Shown here one piece after another: positions 10,561 to 21,201 of a stretch of 64,000 nt of DNA (the first letter of the stretch is position 1; each line of letters starts with the position of its first letter). The position numbers and the translations under genes were made by a program. The stretch covers positions 121,689,964 to 121,753,963 of the forward strand of contig CAMZMU010000063.1 in the NCBI GenBank assembly GCA_947311845.1. The letters are read 5' to 3'. Source of the DNA: Poa pratensis (lineage: Eukaryota; Streptophyta; Magnoliopsida; Poales; Poaceae). The notes under the pieces are model-generated. The model saw only the letters and a list, made by a program, of their open reading frames with translations. It was not told the origin of the DNA and did not search any database.

Positions 10561-11499
10561 AGGTGGGGGGCAAATGCCCCCTCTTCTCCTCCTCCTCCTC
10601 GCCCGCCTCTAACAAATACGAATGTTTGGTATGATATGGATGCACATTGCTAAATGACAACAAGTACATGATCGTGAATGGCATCTCATAACATACCAAT
10701 GGCCCAAGGCGGAATTTATTTGTTACATAAATAAAACAAAAGAAACATGCACATGGCATAGTTTTGTAAGCTCCACGCGTAAGTTTTGCACTCTTGTGCT
10801 ATGTTCACAAAAGGATAAGAGATAAAAATGGTTGCAAGTTAGCTGCTGTGAAGAATGGACGAAACGTTCCTAGCAATGCAGTGATGTTCTGAAGCCTGAA
10901 AGGATGCTGTGGGTGATGCATTTGAGCTGTGCAACAGTGGCATTTGAGCTGTGCAAGCTGTGGGTGATGATCTGAAGCAAGCTGTGGTTGATCCAAGCTG
11001 AAGAAAGCTAGTGTGTGTATGTGAAGTAATGTGTTTATGTTAGTAGTATGTAGCAGGACGAGAAGTAGATAGGCAACGGCAGGAGCTTTACATGCTTGGT
11101 ACCTGTGCCATGTGATGCATTTGTGATAATGGTAGAGAGGTAACATGATCAGCAATAGTAGGATTGTATCTGTGCTTCCATTGTATCAGTGATGTGTAAC
11201 TGTGATCCAAGAGATAATTGAAACAATGTGGTTTTGCATTTCTGACCTGTGAATTGTCAAGTGGAGAAGATGAGCTATCTATTGTACTGCAAGTTTATCT
11301 ATTCTATATTCATAATATCTCGATCTTTTCAATTTGTCAGTGTGTCTTGCTTCCCTTTCTATGTAGTTTTCATATTGTCTATCATCAATTCATTTCATAA
11401 TAAATAAATAACTAAATACACAATGATTTTTATTTTTATTATATTTAAATTCGATATAATGGGTTCCTTATTTTATTTTTAATAATTAAATTCATTTAA
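10561..11499. other. Probable interior of a CACTA-like element
   Basis: Low-complexity DNA with repeated GAGCTGTGCAA and AAGCTGTGG motifs near 10925-10995. It leads into a subterminal array at 11.5-11.88 kb. No transposase or other domain is seen, so any element here is non-autonomous. Confidence 0.35.
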
Positions 11500-11879
11500 T
11501 TATGTTGTTATCCTAACGTAATAGTGTTACTATAGTTACACAACTGTGTTACTAGGACACTTGAAAAACATCAATTATAGTGTTACAGTATTAAGAACAT
11601 TATGTTACTAATGGTGTTACTGAATCTAGAAGAAAGTTCTACCATTTGTGTTACTCTAGCTAGGAAAATATGTTAGTAACGGGTTTGGCAATACATAATA
11701 TGCATGTTACTAAAACAAAAGTGTAACACAAATTTTAACATATAGTAACAATTATTATGTTTGACAATGGTCATACCTTAGTAACACGGTAACACATTTC
11801 AAAGTGTGTTACTGCATGACTCAGTAACACCTTTTTGGACATGTAGTAACACAACCAAAGCTCTGTCCTGGTGTAGTGG
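11500..11879 (-). mobile_element. CACTA-like terminus with GTGTTAC array
   Basis: The motif GTGTTAC and its complement GTAACAC recur more than ten times in both orientations. The block ends at 11879 in CTGTCCTGGTGTAGTG, which read on the minus strand is CACTACACCAGGACAG, a CACTA terminus. The edge falls exactly where copy 2 of the triplicated segment begins, so the element inserted there. The opposite terminus was not found. Confidence 0.65.
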
Positions 11880-12505
11880 TTCAATTTGCACCCTGTTCGG
11901 GCGCAGAGAGGAAATACTGCTACACATATTTAGAAATGGCTTCCATGCCTCCGTTACTGTTGCTGGAAAGGCACAAGCGAGCAATGATACTGTGTAAAGG
12001 GATGGATCAGATGTAGAGGGTGGTGGTAACTCGGAGGCAGGTGCACCGTGCACGGACATGTAAATGATGAAAGGCGAAGGCTAGCTAGCGCGTCCATCAC
12101 GGACGGTTCATGCACTGTTTGCTGTACTCCTACTGGAGAACTGAACGACCTATGACTTGAGGATTCAGTTCGAAGCTGCAGAGATCGAGCTACATCTTCT
12201 TCACTTGTACGCGCATCTGCATGAGAAGTGTCGATTCTTTCCTTTACATTAAGCTTGTCTCGTGGATCTTGCATACTACCGGCGCGGCCACGCAGTTAGA
12301 GCTGCCTGGGTGTCGCCGCCTGCACCGTCGCGCGGAGTTACGCCGTTGCTCCCTCCGCTCGTGTCTGTGGTCCTAGCTAGGCTATACGTACGTGCAAAAG
12401 AAAAAGCATGATCCGTACGTACATTGCAATGCGGCAATGCCCCCTCGCGCGACGGTCTCTCACATGCCATGTAGTGTAGGGGCGCGCGACTGTTTTGAAG
12501 GGATC
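11880..12505 (-). repeat. Triplicated segment, copy 2
   Basis: Bases 11880-12075 align with copy 1 body. Bases 12076-12505 align with the upstream region of the peptide gene (copy 3) through GCTAGCTAGC, CACTGTTTGCT, GGATTCAGTTCGAAGCTGC and AATGCCCCCTC. The position matching the peptide's coding region holds a decayed MSVH-type frame (minus, 11799-12059) rather than the peptide. Confidence 0.75.
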
Positions 12506-12790
12506 AACACATACAAATTTGGCTCAAATACACATACAGTAGTACATTCAATACTCAACACCAAAATAAAAGGTGAGTGAATACATGAGAACATTTTCAC
12601 CACAGGATTTGTAGGAAACCGATAGCCAACACCACATGACTGGATTAAAGAAAGAAAACACAAGAAATCAACATTGGAGATCGATCCGTCACCAAGTAGG
12701 AAAGAGGAACATATAGAGGCGCCATGTACCCTGCCATTCGAGAACAGATCGATCCGGCCGGCACTTATTTGGCCAGACGACAAACGGCAG
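12506..12790. other. Spacer and 3' flank of the peptide gene
   Basis: Lies between copy 2 and the stop codon of the minus-strand peptide gene, so it probably contains that gene's 3' UTR. No polyadenylation signal was chosen with confidence. Confidence 0.4.
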
Positions 12791-13027
12791 CTAATTCTTT
12801 GTGCAGTCGGTTACCCTCTTAAGATACTGAGTTAGATTCTCACCTTCCACCCTCTTGGCAACCCTGATACACCCATCGAGTTTGCTCAAGTTGAACTTGA
12901 TCCTGTTGGGGTCCAGGCGTGCAAGGGTACTGCTTTGCAGCGGCGCTCTCCCGGCCATCACGGGGGAGCTCAGCTGCACGATCAAACTGACCAGAACGAG
13001 GAGAAGGAGGCCGGTGCTCCGAGCCAT
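12791..13027 (-). CDS. Small secreted two-cysteine peptide, 78 aa
   Basis: A complete short frame without introns. Residues 1-25 form a clear signal peptide: a positively charged start, then a leucine/valine-rich core, then a small-residue cleavage region ending VMA (predicted cleavage after Ala25). The mature part of about 53 residues has cysteines at 53 and 75, which could pair, and two N-glycosylation sequons (NLS at 46-48, NLT at 64-66). It is basic overall. I do not recognise the family. Expected location is the apoplast or secretory pathway. The 0.5 kb upstream is shared with two other local copies, which suggests a tandem family that has lost members. A spurious ORF is possible, but signal peptide and compact length argue against it. 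Confidence 0.55.
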   Translation of the reverse strand: MARSTGLLLLVLVSLIVQLSSPVMAGRAPLQSSTLARLDPNRIKFNLSKLDGCIRVAKRVEGENLTQYLKRVTDCTKN

Positions 13028-13544
13028 GATCGTGGCTTGCTAGCTAGCAGTATCAATGCCGCGTCCATGCACTTAAGCCCGCACTGTTTGCTACGCACGT
13101 ACCACTGCAGAACTGAACGCGTCAGGATTCAGTTCGAAGCTGCAGAGATCGAGCTAGCTCTTCTTCTTCACTTGTACGCGCATTTTCATACGTAAACTTA
13201 CTCATGTTTCAGCGACGAATCTGTGAAATTTTTGATTGCCTATCATACTAAAAATAAGTGCTCTCCTACGTACGCTGTGTTCTATGTGCGGTATCAAATG
13301 TGGCATGTACTGCGCGTGCCCATGCACGCGTCGATTTTCTCCTTTACATTAAGTTTGTCTCGTATTGGGACTAGGAGATCGATCTGAGACGTCGTGGATC
13401 TTGCATACTGCCGGCCATGCAGTTAGAGAGCTGGTCGTGAGGGGGCTCGCGTGTCGCCGCCGGCACCGTGCAGCGTACGACGGGGAGTTACGCCGTTGCT
13501 CCCTCCGCTCGTGTCCGTGTGGTCCTAGGCTATAACTATAGAGC
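13028..13544 (-). promoter_or_regulatory. Upstream region of the peptide gene (copy 3)
   Basis: This half-kilobase aligns with 12076-12380 and about 9000-9350. Conserved blocks include GCTAGCTAGC just before the start codon and GGATTCAGTTCGAAGCTGCAGAG. It contains G-box-like and ACGTACG strings but no clear TATA box. Its distal continuation is displaced to 15950-16060 by inserted transposons. Confidence 0.5.
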
Positions 13545-13547
13545 TTA

Positions 13548-15632
13548 GAGCATCTCCAAGCATGTCTCTCAAATCCGCCCCAAACGCCTGGGCGGACAGC
13601 CTGGATGGCATTTGGGCCAAAATCCTTGACCCAACCAGCTCCCCTATAGTCAGCCCAAACGTCCGAGCTGTCTGGCACACCCCAAAGGCAGCCCATATGT
13701 AGGGCGGGTTTGGGGCCGCCCGGACGCGTCCGCCACGTCGGATCTGTCAAGGCGGGCCTACCCAACTTTCCCCTCAAATCGGCCGGAATTCCCCTTCCAC
13801 CACCGCTCCGTCCAGTTTTGCCCGCCCACCGTTCTCCGCCGCCGCCCCCGTCCGACCGCGCCACCGCCCCCGAAGGCACAGACTCCGCGCCCAAGTCCGG
13901 GGCAACCGCCGGAGCCCTTTGGGAGCCGCCGGAGCCCGTTTTGACATAGTTTTTGGTACGTTTTGCATCGGCGGACATCCACCTCGCTTTCAAAGTGTTT
14001 GTTGAAACGCCGGAGCCGGATTTTTGAGAAATTTTTCATGCATGTAGGCATGAATTCTTCGTCCGATGAGGACCATGATTACTCGGCCGTCGATGACTTC
14101 ATTTACAAGGAGTTCGTCGAAGGGTCGAGTGATGAAGACAAGCTTGACGAGGGAGACGAAGAGAACGCCATGTCCATGATGAGCATGCAAGAGGAATTGG
14201 AGAAGGAGGAGCATGTTCTTAACTTCAAGGGATCAATTAAGGGGCGGATCACCGTGAAACGTGACAGGCTCAAAGGAGCTCGAGATCTCTATGACGATTA
14301 CTTCAAGCGTCCGAATCCGGTGTTTCATGAGGGTTTTTTCCGACGCCGGTTCCGGGTGAGCTCAGGGCTGTTTGAGCGCATACAGGAGGAAGTCACAAAA
14401 TATGATGATTATTTCAAGTTGAGGTATGATTGCTGCCGGAAGTTATCCTTCTCCCCTATGCAGAAATGCACCGCTGCTTTGAGGATGCTCGCCTATGGGA
14501 AAGCTGCTGATGCCGTAGATGAGTATGTCCGAATGGGAGAGAGTACATGCATTGAGGCTATGGAGCACTTTGCATACGCTGTCGTGAAGGTTTTTGGGCC
14601 AAGATATCTGCGAGAACCTAATGCTGAGGATACCGCAAGGCTACTTGCACTAGGAGAAGCAAGAGGATTTCCTGGAATGCTAGGTTCAGTGGATTGCATG
14701 CATTGGCAATGGAAAAACTGTCCAACGGGATTGCGTGGGCAGTACCAAGGGCACAGCAAGGAGGCTACAATTGTACTTGAAGCTGTGGCATCCCAAGACT
14801 TGTGGATTTGGCATGCTTTTTTTGGCATGCCCGGTTCTCACAATGATATCAATGTGCTTCAGCGCTCTCCCCTGTTCAAGAGGCTTTGTGATGGGGAAGC
14901 TCCACCATGCAACTACATCGTCAACGGACACGACTACACCATGGGTTACTATCTTGCAGATGGTATATATCCTCAGTGGGCGGCTTTTGTGAAAACTATA
15001 AGTAATCCCACTACTCCCAAAAGAAAAGCATTTGCAGCTGCGCAGGAATCAGTTAGGAAAGATGTGGAGAGGGCATTTGGTGTGTTGCAGGCTCGTTGGG
15101 GCATAGTTCGTGGAGCGGCTATGATGTGGGATCCGGAGGTTCTATGGCAGGTCATGACTTGTTGTGTAATTTTGCACAACATGATTGTGGAGGATGAGGG
15201 AGAAGGGGCTGCTCGCATTGACTTTGAGAAGCCCGGAGAACATGTCCACCTACCTGAACAAGAAGCAGAGTATGTCTTGCAATTCCTTGAGATGCATCGA
15301 CAACTTCGTGATCAAGTTGTGCACACCCAACTACTCACAGATCTGGTGGAACACATGTATGTCTTCATGGGGAGGGACTGATTTGTCCGGCTACTTTTAT
15401 TTGTTTAAGTACAATTATTAATTGTAATAACATGGTGTGAACTTTTTTAAAACATCAAAACTATCTCTATGATGGACGTTGCATGGCTTGCATGGATTTG
15501 GGCGTCAATTTTTGTGCATTGTGGTTGTAGGAGCCCAATTTTGGGGGTCGTCCGGTCGGTGTCCGCGGAGCGTCCGGGCGCGTCCGAGCGCAGTTTGGGG
15601 GGCGGATTTGAGGGCTCCGCTTGGAGATGCTC
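13548..15632 (+). mobile_element. Intact PIF/Harbinger element, 2,085 bp
   Basis: TTA target duplications lie at 13545-13547 and 15633-15635. The terminal repeats begin GAGCATCTCCAAGC on the left and the complement of GCTTGGAGATGCTC on the right, followed by CTCAAATCCGCCCC-like subterminal blocks at both ends. One transposase frame fills the centre. The Myb-like second ORF usual in autonomous PIF elements is absent. The element splits the distal upstream region of copy 3. Confidence 0.92.
13963..15381 (+). CDS. PIF/Harbinger transposase (DDE type)
   Basis: Encodes up to 472 residues of a plant Harbinger transposase (DDE_Tnp_4/plant transposon protein family), which cuts at TTA targets. The likely native start is Met30 at 14050, just before an acidic serine/aspartate-rich stretch, because the first 29 codons are arginine-rich and unlike the family. 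Catalytic residues fit Asp in GSVDCMHW, Asp in GSHNDINVL and Glu in the ESVRKDVERAFGVLQARW helix. The frame is intact through to VFMGRD near the end. The length is normal for the family. It needs a Myb-like partner protein, not encoded here. Confidence 0.92.
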   Translation: MHRRTSTSLSKCLLKRRSRIFEKFFMHVGMNSSSDEDHDYSAVDDFIYKEFVEGSSDEDKLDEGDEENAMSMMSMQEELEKEEHVLNFKGSIKGRITVKRDRLKGARDLYDDYFKRPNPVFHEGFFRRRFRVSSGLFERIQEEVTKYDDYFKLRYDCCRKLSFSPMQKCTAALRMLAYGKAADAVDEYVRMGESTCIEAMEHFAYAVVKVFGPRYLREPNAEDTARLLALGEARGFPGMLGSVDCMHWQWKNCPTGLRGQYQGHSKEATIVLEAVASQDLWIWHAFFGMPGSHNDINVLQRSPLFKRLCDGEAPPCNYIVNGHDYTMGYYLADGIYPQWAAFVKTISNPTTPKRKAFAAAQESVRKDVERAFGVLQARWGIVRGAAMMWDPEVLWQVMTCCVILHNMIVEDEGEGAARIDFEKPGEHVHLPEQEAEYVLQFLEMHRQLRDQVVHTQLLTDLVEHMYVFMGRD

Positions 15633-15634
15633 TT

Positions 15635-15936
15635 AGTTCTCATTCGCATGACGTCATCAATCTCAGTTGCAAGTTAAGTTGCAACTCATGATTAGCACGA
15701 ATCACAAAGCAAATCGAACGGTGTGGAGCAGTTGCAAGTCTTTTTGCAACTCAGGCGAATGAGAACTAACTTAATTCTCAATCACATGACGTCATCAAAT
15801 CCCAGTTGCAAGTTAACTTGCAACTGATGCACGAATCACGAAGCAAATCAAGTGGTCCGGATCAGTTGCAACTCCACTTGCAACTGATGACGTCATGCGA
15901 TTGAGAACTAAACTAATTCTCATGCGATTGAGAACT
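15635..15936. mobile_element. Cluster of two-and-a-half small MITEs
   Basis: Copy one spans about 15635-15768, with AGTTCTCATTCGC ends. Copy two spans about 15771-15911, with ATTCTCAATC/GATTGAGAAC ends. A residual pair of ends lies at 15914-15936. All carry GACGTCATC and the palindromic GTTGCAAG/CTTGCAAC blocks. The ends meet TA or TAA. The first MITE begins on the TTA used by the PIF element. Confidence 0.75.
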
Positions 15937-15949
15937 AGCAAAACCGATA

Positions 15950-16060
15950 ACTATACTTACGTGCAAAGGAAAACGAATCCAACACTGCAATGCCCCCTCA
16001 CGCGACGGTCTCTGGCATGACGTGTAGGGTCGCGTGAGTGTTCTGAAGCGCGTGGTTTGG
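15950..16060 (-). repeat. Displaced distal part of triplicated copy 3
   Basis: ACGTGCAAAGGAAAACGAATC, AATGCCCCCTCACGCGACGG and the following bases align with 12388-12500 of copy 2. This is the continuation of the segment interrupted at 13544, so about 2.4 kb of transposon DNA was inserted between. Confidence 0.75.
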
Positions 16061-16360
16061 CCTGCCTTGAGGGCACGGTATTTTTTTGATAAATCTGGCC
16101 ATTTAGTTAAACTAATGCCACATTTGGCCTCTACTGAAAACTATTTTTAAATCTGGCTTCTCGGGTCGGCGTCGAATGTAGCCGGAGCCGAACTTATACA
16201 TGTCGGCGCCATTTCCCGCTGACGCCAAACCCATTGATTTTCTAAACACATGTGTGTTTCGCTCATTCAATATCTCCAAAGCAGCAAGAAGGACCAAGAT
16301 ACAAAGCCCCTTATGTCGGAGCCCAAGGACTCCGATGACGGCGCACCACCAATCCGTGAT
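16061..16360. other. No gene recognised
   Basis: Contains GTCGGCGTCGAATG and GTCGGCGCCATTTC motifs that look repeat-derived. No coding domain is seen. Confidence 0.35.
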
Positions 16361-16361
16361 C

Positions 16362-16620
16362 GACGCGTGTCATTGAGAGGTGTCAAAATTTACTAAGCCG
16401 AGCCACTCCTTTATGCCACCCCAAACATCGAGGGAATACATACATTGGAACATAATATGTTCCACGGTCTTTGGCTCCCTCTTGTAAAGTAGCCAAAGGC
16501 CATAATTTGGCCAACCTCGGCGGGCAAGACGGTCCGCCATCTACAACCAATTTGAAGAATCAACCAAGCAAATAATTTGCATTTGGGAGGGCCCAAATTC
16601 CCCACACCATCAGCTTTATT
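16362..16620 (-). pseudogene. LINE remnant, zf-RVT domain
   Basis: Translation of the minus strand gives GNLGPPKCKLFAWLILQ followed by a region with CRW and further zf-RVT-like spacing, as found at the C-terminal end of plant LINE reverse transcriptases. Catalytic parts are absent and no target duplication is seen, so this is a dead fragment. Confidence 0.7.
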
Positions 16621-16677
16621 GATGTTGAGTTTCTACAACCCATCATAAATATGGGAGCTAATAACGTAAAACTACCT

Positions 16678-17653
16678 GTTTCTCTAGTCAATTCTAATTT
16701 GGTACCACTTTTGGTCTGAATCGCAAAAGCCTACCCCAAACTTTTGAGCCTTTCACACCCCCCCCCCCCCCCCCCCAACCCAATTCGCCCCTAAACGTGA
16801 ATTGATAGCGTTTCTGACTAGGTGCACCCACATGTCAGGCTGACGTGTCATGGCAGACAGAATTAACACCCAAACTAGTAGTGGACCGAACTTGTCAGTC
16901 CAATCAAGTAATAAAAATCTAAGAAAATAAACCAAAATCGAAAAGAAATCCCCAACCGCCCACTTTTTTCCAAGGCCGACGGCTCTTGCTGGCATGGCGG
17001 GGCGCGGCTGGTCTGGAGCACTTCTAGCTCGCGGCCGGCGCAGCCCCGGGCTGTCCTCGCCTCCAGCTCACGGCCGATGCAGGCCCGGGCGCTCCCTGCC
17101 TGGTCGCCCACAGTCGTCTCCTTCCAAGGTCGCCGCCGGCCGTTCCCGAGCTCGGCTTCCGCCCGCCGACCTCTCCCTGCTCCGGTCGCTCAAGACCTCG
17201 TCACCACGGAGGGAGGTGCTGGAGTCCGGCGCGGTGGTGGCACAGCTGCAGCACGCGTCGGCCAGGGATGAGGCGGTGGCCAGGGCGTGGGCTAGTGGCG
17301 GACGGCGCCGTCGATGGCGACGACGGGCGTGTGGGACTAGTGGTGGACGGCGCCGTCGACGCGCTCTGCGCGGCGGTGTCAGACGTCGTTGTTGTCGTAG
17401 TTTTTTCCTCACTTTTTTCATTTTCACCGATTTTTTAATTTTTTAATCAGGCTGACATGTGGGGCCCGCGGTCAGTTCAGTTTTAATTTCTCTAAGCTTG
17501 CCACGTCAGCCTGACTGGTGGGTCCCCTAGCCAAAAATGGTGTCAATTCGAGTTTAGAGGCGATTTGGGATTTTTGCAAACGGCTCAAAAAAATTGGTAG
17601 TTTTTTCGATTCAAACCAAAAGTGGTACCAAAATGAAATTGACTCGCCAAAAC
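16678..17653. mobile_element. Long-TIR Mutator-like element with captured DNA
   Basis: The two ends are inverted copies of each other for roughly 200 bp. Shared blocks include GGTACCACTTTTGGT, GTCAATT and GTCAGGCTGACGTG with complements at 17450-17653. The arms enclose a GC-rich block at 16990-17440. Long TIRs around gene-like DNA are the Pack-MULE layout. A 9-bp target duplication was not found; the right end abuts the truncated copia reverse transcriptase, so a later rearrangement is likely. A C19 run sits at 16758-16776. Confidence 0.65.
16990..17440. other. GC-rich captured gene fragment
   Basis: Open in several frames on both strands, including plus 16994-17446 and minus 17068-17427. 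Composition is exon-like and very different from the AT-rich arms. Products are arginine-, serine- and alanine-rich with no domain recognised, so I do not call a protein. Confidence 0.4.
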
Positions 17654-20600
17654 ATGGAGCGGAAGGATCCTCAAACCTAGGTGGTTGTCTCATATAAACA
17701 TCCTCTTCTAGAATGCCATGTAAAAACGCGTTCTTCACATCAAGCTGCCGCAAACTCCAGCCTCTGGATACTGATATTGCTAACACGAGTCTCATAGTGG
17801 CTGCCTTTACAACGGGACTGAAGGTATCTTCATAATCAATACCATATCTTTGTTTAAATCCTTTTGCAACAAGCCGAGCTTTGTATCTGTCAATAGTGCC
17901 ATCAGCATTTTTCTTTATGTGATATACCCACTTACAGTCAATTAAGTTGCGTGTAGAGTTGGGAGGAACAAGATGCCATGTCTTGTTCTGTATTAATGCA
18001 TTATATTCATCTTCCATTGCCTTCTTCCAATTGTGATTATCAAGTGCCTCACGAGTACTACGGGGTTCTCCTGTAGAAGATAGCATGCCATAGCGAATTG
18101 TACCATCTGTATAAATTTCCGGTTGTTGAATACCTTTTTGTAGACGGGTACGTGGTTCAGGTAAAGGCGGAGGCTGAACCGGAGACTGCACAGGAGACTG
18201 CATTTGGCTATTCTCACTAGATCCTGAAGTAACTGATGCTGGTGAACTTGGCACAGATGTGCCGTCCGTGGCTTCTGTAGCGTCAACATCACTGTCCTCA
18301 GTGCGAGCGCTGACAGTCGCGTCGCGACTGGCTCCAGGGGACCAGCAAGGGCGCCCGTTGGTGGAGCTGTCACCATCAGCGCAAGGCGCCGGGGGCGGAC
18401 CAGGTGACACGGGCGAGCCAGGAGACTCGTGGTGATGACTGTGCTCCGACGTGGAGGCATCCTGCTGGGCAGATGCACGTCTGCTGAACTGCAGCATGCT
18501 GTTCGATGAAGACTGACGACCAGTGAGGCTGCATGTGCAGAATCTTGTGGAGAATTAGCCTCAAAATTAGTGTCATGATGATTACCAATTGATTCCTCAT
18601 CCGTACTTGACATTTCATGTGTATTTGAATTGATATTTGTACTACTCACTGTAGCATTTTCTTGAGATACCTGCAGGCGTTCAACAACAGGCACAATAGG
18701 GACAATACGCATATGGTCATTAGCATGCAACTCCTCACTATTGGATGATGTATGAGACAAATTTGGTGGTAACAAGAGAATTTCTTTTCGAAGTTGAGCA
18801 CCTGCATTAGGATGAAGGGAATCGAATGGAAAAATGTTCTCATCAAACACAACATCGCGCGAGATATAAACACGCCCCGTGGAAACATCTAGACATTTTA
18901 CTCCTTTATGACGTGGACTATAACCCAAAAATACACACCGTTTGGAACGAAAGGAGAGTTTGCTGTGTTATATGGGCGAAGGTTAGGCCAACATGCACAA
19001 CCAAATACTCGAAGAGAGTCATAGTTCGGAGTGACATTAAGAAGTTTTGACGTAGGAGTCTCGAAGTTGAGAACTTTGGTGGGTAATAAATTGATGAGAA
19101 ACGTGGCGGTAAGAAATGCTTCATCCCAAAATTTTAAGGGCATGGACGCATTAGCAAGCAAAGCAAGTCCAACTTCAATAATATGGCGATGTTTCCGCTC
19201 GGCGGAACCATTTTGTTGGTGAGCGTGAGGGCAAGAAACATGATGTGTGATACCCACTTTTTGAAAGAAAGAATTAAGTTTTTCATACTCACCACCCCAA
19301 TCGGTTTGCATAGTGATTATTTTGTGACCAAATTTTCGTTCAACAAGTTGCTGAAAGTTAAGAAAAACTTGATAAACATCAGAACGCCGTTTAAGCAAAT
19401 AGATCCAAGTGAATTTACTGTAATCATCAATGAAACTCACATAATACGAATGTTTCCCAACTAAAATTGGAGCAGGACCCCACACATCAGAAAATATTTG
19501 GTCCAATGGACCACTAGATACACTAGTCGAAATATGATATGGCAATTGATGACTTTTGGCTTGTTGACAAGGATCACAAACATAAGGATTTATTTCAGGT
19601 GAGTAGGGAAGATTATTTTTTCTAAGCACTTGTTAAACAATAAAAGACGAGGGATGCCCTAGACGACGATGCCATGTGGAGGAAGAAGGCTTGATGGTGA
19701 TGAAGGCATGCTTGTGAGACCCCGTTGACATAGGCACAAGAGGATAGAGACCACCATGACAAGGGCCTTTAAACATGATTTTCTTCGTGGACTGGTCCTT
19801 AATCAAAAACAAAGATGGGTGAATTTCAACAAAAGCATTGTTGTCTAGAGCAATTTTATGTGCGGATAATAAATTTTTGGATGCACTAGGAACATGCAAG
19901 ATATTTCGGAGTTTGATGGAACTATGAGGGGTGTGCAATGTTGAATGACCAATATGTTGAATTGTCATACCTTTACCACTTGCGGTGTGAACTTGATCAC
20001 GCCCTTTATAAGTGTCATGAGTGGAGAGCTTGCTTAATTCACTAGTGATGTGGTTTGTGGCACCACTGTCCACGTACCAATTAGTGTCAACGCCATATGA
20101 AGCAATATTGGCATCTTTGTGATCATCAAAAGAATCATCATCATTGTTGTCCTCATAACGCCACCAACACTCGCTCGCCGGGTGACCGTGCTTCTTGCAA
20201 ATCTGACATGTGACATTTTGGTAGGGGGATGGTGTGCGACCACGACCACGACTAGTGTTGGAAGAATGTCGACGACCTTGATTACGACCACCAAAACGCT
20301 GGTTCGAGCGTCCACGCCGATTGCCCTGACCACCACCAGGACCTTGACGGCGATAGTTATCACCTTGATGGTGGGTTGCTGCATTGGCCGAAGAGGAAAA
20401 TGAACCAGTACCTTGACCGGTTTCAGAAAGCATTTTCTGACGGTAGTCATAGGATGTGAGCTGCGAACATAAGTCGCTGAGAGTAGTGTTTGGGTTAGCA
20501 TTCACCGAGAGAACAAGAGCGTTATATTCACCATCGAGACCATTGAGAATGTACTCCTTGAGTTCCTCATCATCGATCATCCGGCCGGCCGCAATGAGTT

Positions 20601-21062
20601 CCGAGGCGAAGCCTTTCATCTTGGAGATGTACGTGGCTGCAGAAAGGTCGTGTTTGAGAGAGCACCACGAAGCATTGAGATCCTGGACTTGGATCGCGCA
20701 GAACACTGCTGTTCCACGGCAGCCCACACATCAGCGGCATGTTCAAGGCCGACCACGTGCCCAAGAATCTCCAGGGACAGAGATTGCACTAGCCATCTGA
20801 GGACGAACTGATCCCGAGAAATCCAGGCAACATACGCTGGATTGGGCACCGTTTGCCTGTTGTTGTTCTCAGCCTCAACCTCCAAAGTCTTGGGCGGACA
20901 CGCGTCGGAACCGTCGAGCAGTTCCATGACCATCGCGCCGCGGAGGGCGGGAAGAACCTGCGCCTGCCAGTATAGATGATTTTCGCCCGTCAGCTTCTCC
21001 GTAGGCGGGTTGCCCAGCGCGGCCACGAGTGACGGCACGGACAGGGACGAGGAGCTCGCCAT
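17654..21062 (-). pseudogene. Copia gag-pol polyprotein, broken
   Basis: Gag starts at Met (21062) with a run of serines. The frame shifts near 20.6-20.7 kb. A zinc knuckle of form CX2CX4HX4C lies near 20.2 kb and the protease motif DSGATNH near 20.05 kb. The HRRLGH integrase start near 19.65 kb precedes an in-frame TAA at about 19.63 kb. The integrase core runs to about 18.9 kb, then the frame shifts again, and another shift lies near 18.5 kb. Reverse transcriptase begins with [12 protein letters not shown] and ends after the [10 protein letters not shown] region, before the YVDD motif. It is not functional. Confidence 0.88.
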
Positions 21063-21190
21063 GGGAGAGTGGGGGTAGGAGGGAGGGATCGATCTGTTTT
21101 TCTGGTTTCTGGTGTTGGCCGATCGCAAGAGATCGGCGATTTTGGTTCTGGATCGGAAGCGGTAGCGCTAGCTAGTAGAGGAAGAGACTA

Positions 21191-21201
21191 GCTCGATACC
21201 A
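21191..21201 (-). other. Copia primer binding site
   Basis: TGGTATCGAGC on the minus strand immediately follows the LTR, close to the TGGTATCAGAGC sequence complementary to initiator methionine tRNA. Confidence 0.75.
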
